Positions 23,835 to 31,288 of a stretch of 64,000 nt of DNA are shown in pieces; within the stretch, counting starts at the first letter, position 1; every line of letters begins with the position of its first letter. Source of the DNA: Symploca sp. SIO3C6 (lineage in GTDB: Bacteria > Cyanobacteriota > Cyanobacteriia > Cyanobacteriales > Coleofasciculaceae); assembly GCA_010692425.1 (NCBI GenBank), contig JAAHHJ010000025.1, forward strand, positions 1 through 64,000. The letters are read 5' to 3'. The notes beneath the pieces were generated by a model. It saw only the letters and a program-made list of their open reading frames with translations, did not search any database and was not told the DNA's origin. Position numbers and translations under genes: made by a program.

Positions 23835-24311
23835 ATGACTTGGCGTGGGTCAACAGATGCTAAAGATAGAATTTTTGCCTCCCTCCCTTACCTACTGCCT
23901 TTGATTTATGGGCTTCAGTTTGGAGTTTATTTGCTGCGGCAATTTCCATTTCTTGGCTTTATATATTTGCCTTTACAACCCTTGCTGGCAATCTACTACG
24001 GTATCCCCTTCGCTGGGATCGTGATTTTCTTCATATTGTTTTTAGCTGTAGTGAGAAATGAAAGCATTTCCCACTTTATTCGTTTTAACACTATGCAGGC
24101 AATCCTTTTAGATATTTTCTTGATTCTGTGTAGCTTGGTTTTGAATTATTTGGTGTCCCCACTTGGTCTAGTGCTAATAACACAAACTCTTTACAATGTA
24201 GTGTTTCTAGGCATGTTGGCAGCTTGCTTTTATTCAATCGTTCAGTCTCTACTAGGACGTTACGCAGAAATTCCGACGATCTCAGAAGCAGTTTACGCAC
24301 AAGTACGTTAA
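23835..24311 (+). CDS. Tic20-family membrane protein
   Basis: The 158 residues run from an ATG with AGGAGA seven bases upstream; the longer frame from 23766 is rejected. Four membrane helices and the segments DRIFASLPYLLPLIYGLQFG and NESISHFIRFNTMQAILLDI identify the cyanobacterial homologues of the chloroplast import channel Tic20 (Ycf60). The role in cyanobacteria is unsettled; the protein lies in the plasma membrane. It stands alone and is convergent with the FAH gene. Confidence 0.85.
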   Translation: MTWRGSTDAKDRIFASLPYLLPLIYGLQFGVYLLRQFPFLGFIYLPLQPLLAIYYGIPFAGIVIFFILFLAVVRNESISHFIRFNTMQAILLDIFLILCSLVLNYLVSPLGLVLITQTLYNVVFLGMLAACFYSIVQSLLGRYAEIPTISEAVYAQVR

Positions 24312-24323
24312 ACAGTTTGTTCC

Positions 24324-25115
24324 CTAGGTGCTAATGGGCAAAGGACGGGCAACAACCTTATTTTCTAAGTGACCGATGCCTTCAATTTCGACGCGAACGC
24401 GATCGCCTATCTGCATCGGTCCTACTCCTTGAGGTGTCCCAGTCAGAATAACATCTCCCGGTAACAGCGTCATGACCTGGGAAATGTAAGATACCAGAAA
24501 TTCTGGCGAAAATGCCATCTGGTTAAGTAAAGCTGATTGCACGGGTTCCGGAGAATCATTCAAAAAAGTCTGTAGTCTTGCCCCAGCACTCAACTCCCTA
24601 ACAATCCAAGGTCCGAGGGGACAGAAAGTATTAAAGCTTTTAGCTCTTGTCCATTGAGAGTCTTTCTTTTGCAAGTCGCGGGCAGTAACATCATTGGCAA
24701 TAGTGTAACCCCAGATTTTCCCCTGAGCCTGTGCTGGTGTAGAGTCCATGCAATGTTCACCAATCACTAAAGCTAACTCACCCTCATAATCAACTCGTTT
24801 TGATTGAGGAGGATAATGGATTTCTCTGCCTGCGGCGGTGATAGATGTAGGAGGCTTGAGAAAGAGCAGTGGCTCCTGTGGCACTTCCGTTCCCATTTCT
24901 ATTGCGTGTTCAATATAGTTCTTGCCCACAGCCACAATTTTTGTGGGAGCACAGGGAGCAAGTAGCTGATAGCTGCCTGGTTCCAACTCTAAATCAGTGG
25001 GTTGACCCTGCAACCATGGCGGTGCATCAAGTACCTGGACGCTGCGCCTAAGCTGCAACAAACCGTAGTATGTTTGTCCTTTAGTAGTTTTGATTCGGAC
25101 GTAGCGCTGCGCCAT
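24324..25115 (-). CDS. Fumarylacetoacetate hydrolase (FAH) family protein
   Basis: About 263 residues. Motifs: AVGKNYIEHAIEMG, YEGELALVIGEHC (metal-binding Glu residues), YTIANDVTARDLQ, KSFNTFCPLGPWIV and LTGTPQGVGP. This family cleaves C-C bonds of, or decarboxylates, acylpyruvates and oxaloacetate using a divalent metal. Bacterial single-gene members are often acylpyruvases or oxaloacetate decarboxylases, so no exact substrate is claimed. I prefer the ATG at 25115 (MAQRYVRIKT) with AAGGAA upstream over the longer frame from 25145. Confidence 0.9.
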   Translation of the reverse strand: MAQRYVRIKTTKGQTYYGLLQLRRSVQVLDAPPWLQGQPTDLELEPGSYQLLAPCAPTKIVAVGKNYIEHAIEMGTEVPQEPLLFLKPPTSITAAGREIHYPPQSKRVDYEGELALVIGEHCMDSTPAQAQGKIWGYTIANDVTARDLQKKDSQWTRAKSFNTFCPLGPWIVRELSAGARLQTFLNDSPEPVQSALLNQMAFSPEFLVSYISQVMTLLPGDVILTGTPQGVGPMQIGDRVRVEIEGIGHLENKVVARPLPIST

Positions 25116-25332
25116 AAGTTTAGATATTCCTTGCTCACTCAACACAATTGTTCTCCGGTTCTACAGATTAGAAAATGAACCTGGCAGCTAGCTAGAATTA
25201 ATAGCAGAAAGTAGTAAAATTTTAAGTCCTTGCTTCTTCAAATATTTGGATGGAGAGAAACCAGAACTTAGATCTTGTCTCCCCATTCATGAGATGAAGA
25301 GGCCTACTTTGTCCACAAGGAGATTAACACTA

Positions 25333-25665
25333 GTGAGTCACTCTTACGAACTGATGTATGTTCTGCGTCCCGATTTGGGAGAGGAACAGGTAAGCCAAGC
25401 GATTGCCAAATACCAAGACCTACTGCAAGAGTATGGAGCACAGGAGATACAAATTCAACACCGGGGTAAGCGCCGTTTGGCTTATGAAATCCAGCGCTGC
25501 CGTGAAGGAACCTATGTCCAAATGAACTATAAAGCCCCAGGTACTCATGTCGCACAGATAGAAAGGGCAATGCGCCTTAGTGAGGAAGTGATTCGCTACT
25601 TAACTCTGACCCAGGAAGCGCCAGTAGCTGCAATACCTGAGCCAGTGGAGGTAGAAGAAAGCTAA
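25333..25665 (+). CDS. rpsF: 30S ribosomal protein S6
   Basis: 110 residues from a GTG start ([19 protein letters not shown]) with AAGGAGA nine bases upstream. The in-frame extension to 25246 lacks family similarity. The S6 fold is clear: [23 protein letters not shown] and [16 protein letters not shown]. The C-terminal EPVEVEES tail is typical of cyanobacterial S6. It binds 16S rRNA with S18. rpsR is not adjacent, unlike in many other bacteria. Confidence 0.95.
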   Translation: MSHSYELMYVLRPDLGEEQVSQAIAKYQDLLQEYGAQEIQIQHRGKRRLAYEIQRCREGTYVQMNYKAPGTHVAQIERAMRLSEEVIRYLTLTQEAPVAAIPEPVEVEES

Positions 25666-25989
25666 TCTCAAGCCTCGCTAAACTGATCCCCTGCGTAGTT
25701 AAAATTCTGCGTATGGTTGCCGAGTTTAGAGAGGCTGTTACTGGCAAACTCCCCAAACCCAACTCGAAAGGGTTGGGTCAACTGAGAATAGGGTTTGAAA
25801 CTTTAACTTAATTGTTGTAACAATTTTTGATTATTTACTCTGGGAGTAAAGAGGAGCTTGGCGAGTGTCTCTAATGCCTAGTATGCTTCAACAGCAAAGT
25901 CTTCAGTGCTTCGGTAATTGAACCAACTCCTGTGATTGAGAACACCCTGAGTCCGTCCTGACTCAGGCAAAATTGGTTGGAAGAGATCT
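25666..25989. other. Spacer with two hairpins before the TPR gene
   Basis: 324 bp without a gene. One hairpin (arms ACCCAAC/GTTGGGT, about 25757-25779) lies after rpsF. A second has a perfect 8-bp stem CCTGAGTC/GACTCAGG (25946-25967) inside an outer AACCAA/TTGGTT pair (25921-25979), just before the next gene. Neither has a T-tract, so neither is called as a terminator. The second could be a leader structure. Confidence 0.4.
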
Positions 25990-28536
25990 ATGGATACCCA
26001 CGCTCTCGGCTTTCGGTGCCTTATTTTGTCAGCGATGAAGTGTAACCATAGCCCCTATGCTCCTCCATCTACCAGCATGACAGTGACTGATACTGCCTCA
26101 GATGAAGTTTCAAGCTGGAATCGGCAAACCTATCAGCGTTTAAAACTTGCTTTGTGTCTAGGTTTGCGCCGCCAATTGTTTGTGGCAGTGTGCGATGACC
26201 TCAGCCTACGCAATCGACTAGCAGGGAAATTGCAGACCCAACTAGCTCGAACCTCGGTTTCACAGACAAGTCAATACCAAGGCTATCCACAGTTAGTGAG
26301 CCTAAGCTTGAACTTGAATAACCCCAATCCCCTGGCTGAAATTGCTCAATGGTTAGCGCAGCATAGACAATCGGCAGGTAATTATTCAACACCAGCATTT
26401 CAGATTCTAGGTATCGAGGGTCTGACGCGGCAATCGCCAAGGTTGCAGCGCTTGTTCCTAAGACATTTACAGACAACCCCACGCTATCTTCCGCGCTTGG
26501 AATCGACACTTTTGCTATGGTTGCCACGACCTTGGTTTCATACGATTGTGCAGTCAGTGCCAGAATTTTGGCAGTGGCATACTGGTGTGTTTGAGTTTGA
26601 AGGAGAGCCAACTCCATTGCCCCCAGTTGGAGCTTACAAACCAGAAACTTCTCTAAGTTCAATGACTTCAGAGCAAGAGACTCCTTCCTTCAAAGAGGAC
26701 TTGAGACAGCTATTGGTTAATGACTTAGCCCAGGAGCAAGAGCAGTTGCCTCTGCGTGAAATTACTTGGGAAAAGCCAGATGCCAGCGAAAATGGGGAGC
26801 AGCACTTACCTGAGATTGGGACGAATAGAGCAAGTAGAGAAAATGATGCCCTTTCTTTAGCAGCAGATGCTAATGGCAAAGAGAATCAGACTGGTCTTAT
26901 GAATTCCTCTAAAATCAAAGGCACAGCTGCTGAGACTGAAGCTACAGCAGTCCTTACCTCTAAACTTGAGGACACTGAAGCAAGATTTGCTGATGCCAAT
27001 TCTGAATCAGATTTAGTTAAATCAGACCACTCAATCAGTAATGAAAAATCCCAAATCGCAAGTTCTCAATTAGGGGAATTTCCTTCAGTTGTGGAAGAAG
27101 AGTTAAAGGCAACAGAAAACAGGGAAGATGAGGAAGATAACTATTCCCATCAAACCCCCTTAAACCAAAGTGAGGCGATTGAGGCCTCAGTTGATACTGA
27201 AGATGGGGAATCCTCGCTGGGTTTGACTGAAACTGCTGATGAATACGACTTACAAGCTTCTGAACTTTCCGGCACTGATGCTTCCGAAGTCAGGCTGGAG
27301 AGTGAACAAGAGCCGCCATCTGAAGAATTTGCCGAGCCAGCAGAAGCCTTTTTAGCTCTGGGTAATTACTACCGCCACTTAATAGAGCATGGGGATGCTT
27401 CTGAAGAAAATTTGGAGACGGCGCTTCGGGCTTATGAGCAAGCGCTGCCATGGTTAGAAGATAATTCACCTCAGGTATCAGAAGTTCTCAATGATATTGG
27501 CAACTTCTACTGGATGCTCTCTCGCTATCAGACTACAGCTGCCGAAATTGTCTCCTATTTGCAGCAAGCAATTCAAGCCTACCAGCTGGCTTTGACGAAG
27601 CTTAATGTGGCAGAAACTCCCCAGACCTATGCCATGATTGAGAATAATCTGGGAGCCGTTTACGGAGATTTAGCTCACCATCAAGACCAAGTAGAGAACT
27701 TAGAATTCTCAATTCGTGCTTATGAAGAGGCACTGCGCTATCGCTTACCTGAGAACGATCCGATTAAGTATGCCTCCACTCAGAATAATTTGGGGACAGC
27801 TTATTGGAATCTAGCTCAGCACTATGACCCAATTCAAAATTTAAGAGCTGCCACAGCTGCCTATAACGAAGCTCTCTCTCATTACGATCCGGAAGCAGAA
27901 CCCCTTAATTGGGCAATGATTCAAAATAATTTGGGTACTGCTTACTGGAATCTTGCCCAGTACGAAAAACCAGAAGCCTGGTTAAAACTGGCGCTCTTTG
28001 CCTATCAAGATGCCTTGAAGTATCGAACCTTGGAGGCTACAGCTGCTGCCCATGCTGCCACACAGAATAATTTGGGTACTGCCTATTGGCATTTAGCAGA
28101 CCGTTGTCAGGAAAATCCTGGGGCAAGAGCTGAGTACTTGCAAAAATGCATTGAGGCTTACGAACAAGCTTTAGAGGCAGCAGGATGTCAGCCTTTTGCC
28201 CATCAACCGCAACCTACTCAGAGAAATTCCATCGCTGTCAATTTTGATGTTTTTGCTACTTACAATAATTTAGGATTAGCTCACTACCAGTTGGCAACAG
28301 AGTTGCAGTCTTTACTAGAGGAAAAATTTAAATCAGTTCATTTAGAAGCTGCTTTACATCAACATGTACAGGTATGTATAGGCACTTCGGCGCAATCTGA
28401 TTCCTACCAGATAGCCTCGAATTATATTATCAAAACGATTCGTGCTTTATATAGTGAAAGTGGCATCTCGGGACAAAATCTTGCCCTATCCAAAATTCCA
28501 GGTCATCTCTTACCGGAAATTTTGCCGCGTTTGTGA
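25990..28536 (+). CDS. Tetratricopeptide-repeat protein with acidic linker
   Basis: 848 residues in three parts. The N-terminal domain (about 35-215, LALCLGLRRQLFVAVCDDLSLRNRLAGKLQ...) is rich in Leu/Arg/Gln. The long acidic Glu/Ser/Asp linker (about 220-445) is low in hydrophobics and probably disordered. The TPR domain (about 450-790) contains repeated NNLGTAYWNLAQ helices. The ATG at 25990 has GGAAGAG upstream; an alternative start is 26077 (MTVTDTASDEV). The N-terminal domain resembles nucleotide-binding scaffolds, but no P-loop is visible. Probably a cytoplasmic scaffold; partner unknown. Confidence 0.8.
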   Translation: MDTHALGFRCLILSAMKCNHSPYAPPSTSMTVTDTASDEVSSWNRQTYQRLKLALCLGLRRQLFVAVCDDLSLRNRLAGKLQTQLARTSVSQTSQYQGYPQLVSLSLNLNNPNPLAEIAQWLAQHRQSAGNYSTPAFQILGIEGLTRQSPRLQRLFLRHLQTTPRYLPRLESTLLLWLPRPWFHTIVQSVPEFWQWHTGVFEFEGEPTPLPPVGAYKPETSLSSMTSEQETPSFKEDLRQLLVNDLAQEQEQLPLREITWEKPDASENGEQHLPEIGTNRASRENDALSLAADANGKENQTGLMNSSKIKGTAAETEATAVLTSKLEDTEARFADANSESDLVKSDHSISNEKSQIASSQLGEFPSVVEEELKATENREDEEDNYSHQTPLNQSEAIEASVDTEDGESSLGLTETADEYDLQASELSGTDASEVRLESEQEPPSEEFAEPAEAFLALGNYYRHLIEHGDASEENLETALRAYEQALPWLEDNSPQVSEVLNDIGNFYWMLSRYQTTAAEIVSYLQQAIQAYQLALTKLNVAETPQTYAMIENNLGAVYGDLAHHQDQVENLEFSIRAYEEALRYRLPENDPIKYASTQNNLGTAYWNLAQHYDPIQNLRAATAAYNEALSHYDPEAEPLNWAMIQNNLGTAYWNLAQYEKPEAWLKLALFAYQDALKYRTLEATAAAHAATQNNLGTAYWHLADRCQENPGARAEYLQKCIEAYEQALEAAGCQPFAHQPQPTQRNSIAVNFDVFATYNNLGLAHYQLATELQSLLEEKFKSVHLEAALHQHVQVCIGTSAQSDSYQIASNYIIKTIRALYSESGISGQNLALSKIPGHLLPEILPRL

Positions 28537-28660
28537 GAACTATAGAATCTGGTTAGGGAACTCCAAGAAATAAATTATCCAATTTACTTACAAATATGAT
28601 CTAAAGAATTATCTCCCCATCCCCCCCTCTCCCCACCCCCCACCTAAATCCTTAGGTCAA

Positions 28661-28769
28661 TATAGCGCTACGCGCAAGGCTCCAGGGCAGAGGGCTCCAA
28701 GGCAGAAGGGGTGAATTTGACAAAGTTCTAGCGATTCAGCTTGTCCTAACCTTAATACGTACTGCTATA
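28661..28769 (+). repeat. 109-bp dispersed repeat, copy 1
   Basis: This non-coding segment recurs in inverted orientation at 37870-37978 with only about five differences (about 95% identity). It begins with the palindrome-like TATAGCGCTACGCGCAAGG and ends TAATACGTACTGCTATA. It sits right after the lipid-modification genes, which end at 28774. Confidence 0.85.
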
Positions 28770-28773
28770 CAAT

Positions 28774-29688
28774 TTAAGACAACCGTTCAAAAACAATTCT
28801 TTCATGATCCATAATTTCTCTAATAAAACACTCCCTGTTATATCCTTTAAGAAAAATAAGAGACTCAATTTTGTAGCGAAAGCTCTTATCTTTAAGGAAA
28901 TATGGAATCAAGGAAAAAACCTTTATTAGCTTTTTAAAGCTAGGGGAATTTAGTCTCTTATTCCATTCATTCATCGTTTGAATATAGTCCTTGCGACCAT
29001 TATTTAATGAAACTAATTTGAAATAGGGAGCTGCAATTTTAACAACTTGTTCTTGTCCATAGGGAAGCCAAGAGCCTGGATAAAATTTTTCTAGAACTGC
29101 AACCAGATATTCATTGGAGCCCCACATAGCTTTCAAGGAAATCTCTTCATAACTAGGAGCATTTCTGCCCCACATCATTGTCTGCAAAAATAATCTACCT
29201 CCAGATTGAAGTCTATCATAGCAAAATTTAAAGAATTCTTGATAGATATCTTCTTGTTGATTAGCTAGGTACTCCTCAATAGAGCAAAAATGTTCAAAAG
29301 AACCAACACTAGCAATTGCATCAAACTTTTCAAAAGTTGGATCAGAACTTATCTCTTTCCAGTCTTTCACATAAACTTGAAGTTCATGAGCTTTGCAGCT
29401 ATCAGCTTGTTTGGTTGATAATGTTAAACCAATTCCATTTGCTTTCCTCTGTTTTGCTTTCATCAACAGGGGACCCCATCCACACCCAATATCGAGTAGA
29501 GTTGAACTTTCTTGTACATTTAAAGCATTGAGTATATATTCATGCTTTTCAGACTGGGCTTGTTCTAAAGATTTAGAAAAATCACCATTGTACATGGCAC
29601 AGGTAATATCAGCATTGTCACCAAAAGACATACGAAAAATCTCATCCATGTAGTTATATGTTTCGCCTATTTGTCTTTGATTAGCCAT
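28774..29688 (-). CDS. Cyclopropane-fatty-acid-synthase-like SAM methyltransferase
   Basis: 304 residues. SAM-binding motif TLLDIGCGWGPLLMKAK; post-motifs GLTLSTKQ and SVGSFEHF; later GGRLFLQTMMWG. These match the CFA synthase/mycolic-acid methyltransferase group, which methylates or cyclopropanates unsaturated acyl chains. It lacks the N-terminal extension of E. coli Cfa. It lies 17 bp downstream of a fatty-acid desaturase in the same direction, so a desaturate-then-methylate sequence is likely (inference). The start at 29688 has GGAG nine bases upstream; a GTG at 29703 is also possible. The segment is AT-rich compared with neighbours. Confidence 0.85.
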   Translation of the reverse strand: MANQRQIGETYNYMDEIFRMSFGDNADITCAMYNGDFSKSLEQAQSEKHEYILNALNVQESSTLLDIGCGWGPLLMKAKQRKANGIGLTLSTKQADSCKAHELQVYVKDWKEISSDPTFEKFDAIASVGSFEHFCSIEEYLANQQEDIYQEFFKFCYDRLQSGGRLFLQTMMWGRNAPSYEEISLKAMWGSNEYLVAVLEKFYPGSWLPYGQEQVVKIAAPYFKLVSLNNGRKDYIQTMNEWNKRLNSPSFKKLIKVFSLIPYFLKDKSFRYKIESLIFLKGYNRECFIREIMDHERIVFERLS

Positions 29689-29705
29689 TCCTAAATTCTC
29701 CACAT

Positions 29706-30752
29706 TTATTTTGATACTGATAGGCTGCTTATGGTATTTAAGTAAGTTAAAGTTTCTTTAAACGCTTGCCAAAGACCTGTTTCATGATACGGAATATTGT
29801 AATTTTCACAGAAATCTCTAACAATATTTCGAGCCTGCTTCAAATTATATCGAGCTATTTGAGGAAATAAGTGATGCTCTATCTGGGCATTAAGACCACC
29901 CATTATAAAATCAATTAATAGATGTGATTTTACATTTCGAGCAGTAATGATTTGACTTAAAAAGTAATCTACTTTATCACTTTTACACAAAACTGGCATA
30001 CCAGTATGATTGACAATAAAAATCGAACCTAAGTATAATCCAAATAGTCCCTTGGATATCGCAAAGAAGATCAAAATCTGACTTATACTCATATGAGATA
30101 TAAACAAAAATAAAAAGAAGGCACTAAAGTGAATTATTATTGAAATGATCTCTAGAAGCTTATACTTCACTTTGTGAGACATCAGGAAATTAATGCTTTC
30201 TAAGGTCATGTAGAGTGGAATAGGGATAAAAAGTAAAAATACATAGTAGGCTTGGTATCGAATAATAAACTTCTCAAAACCTTTTTTTTCACTAACTTGC
30301 TCTTTACTGAAAGCAAGAAAGGGAGCTTCGATATCTGCATCAAGACCTAGTTGATTTGTATGTCGATGATGCTTCTTATTATGCTTGTTATGCCACCAAC
30401 TACAGCTAATACCTAAAAACAAATTCGCAATAATTATATCTATAACTATATTTTTCCAGGCTTGCCTATGGACAATATCATGTGCAAGCAAGCTTATTTG
30501 AACAAAGACAAAAGCCAAGCAAATCGAATTAAAGATTTGGAGTAAAAAAATGTCACAAAATAGTAAAACAAGAATATTAAGAACCAGAAAACCAACAAGC
30601 ATTATAAGACGATAAGTATAGAAATCAATTTGGGAATCGAAACAACCTGCTTGCTCCACAAAACCTTTGAGATCACTATATTTTGGATAAACTGATAAAT
30701 TCATATTTTTGCCAATAAAAGACTCCCTTGTACTATAATTTTTCATGATCAT
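29706..30752 (-). CDS. Membrane fatty-acid desaturase (acyl-lipid/front-end type)
   Basis: 348 residues. Three histidine boxes: HDIVH (about 90), HNKHNKKHH (about 121-129) and QIEHH (about 291-295), with two membrane-helix pairs between them. The third box with Gln in front is typical of front-end (delta-6-type) desaturases and sphingolipid-type relatives. There is no cytochrome b5 domain, so electrons come from ferredoxin, as usual in cyanobacteria. AAGGAGA precedes the ATG. It forms an AT-rich two-gene operon with the methyltransferase. The tail of a second desaturase lies just upstream. Confidence 0.9.
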   Translation of the reverse strand: MIMKNYSTRESFIGKNMNLSVYPKYSDLKGFVEQAGCFDSQIDFYTYRLIMLVGFLVLNILVLLFCDIFLLQIFNSICLAFVFVQISLLAHDIVHRQAWKNIVIDIIIANLFLGISCSWWHNKHNKKHHRHTNQLGLDADIEAPFLAFSKEQVSEKKGFEKFIIRYQAYYVFLLFIPIPLYMTLESINFLMSHKVKYKLLEIISIIIHFSAFFLFLFISHMSISQILIFFAISKGLFGLYLGSIFIVNHTGMPVLCKSDKVDYFLSQIITARNVKSHLLIDFIMGGLNAQIEHHLFPQIARYNLKQARNIVRDFCENYNIPYHETGLWQAFKETLTYLNTISSLSVSK

Positions 30753-30932
30753 AGATATAATTTCTCCTTTTCTAAAATTATGGCTTTTCCGTAACTGTTA
30801 TGCTGAATTGCATGAGACGACGCCCCAAAAAATTCCTACGCAGGGATTTTGGGCGTTATTTCGAGTTAAGTTAGACTGAGGTTGTCCCGTTCCTAAGTAG
30901 CGTACTAGCTACGTGATCAGGTTAGTGCCTCT

Positions 30933-31133
30933 TCACAGGAAATTGGTATTAGAGGTAATGCTGTGTAATTTTTGCAAAACTTCCTGATAAGCTTTAGTAA
31001 TACCAACCTCATGGTAATAAATACCTTTGGACAAGCAAAAGTACTTAACAAGCTTTCTGGCTTGCGCCATCTTATTAACTGGAATTTTAGGGAATAAATG
31101 ATGTTCAATTTGAGTTCTAGTTGAAGTCAGCAC
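30933..31133 (-). pseudogene. C-terminal remnant of a second desaturase
   Basis: Minus-strand peptide TQIEHHLFPKIPVNKMAQARKLVKYFCLSKGIYYHEVGITKAYQEVLQKLHSI aligns with the end of the intact desaturase (AQIEHHLFPQIARYNLKQARNIVRDFCENYNIPYHETGLWQAFKETLTYL). Only the third histidine box and tail survive. There is no recognisable upstream coding sequence or start. The fragment indicates a former tandem duplication. The rest of 30753-31288 shows only a hairpin near 30811-30857 (about CGCCCCAAAA/TTTTGGGCG). Confidence 0.85.
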
Positions 31134-31288
31134 TTACCATATCAATACTTCTTTTGGTAAGACTTAGCAAGACTATAGCATGTTGAGATCAGGAAAATGT
31201 AAAAATATAACCATCGAGCCTATTGGGTGTCAATGCCAGCCAATAGCTTGGGAGTTTATTATAGACCAATCATTTGGAAATACTTTGT

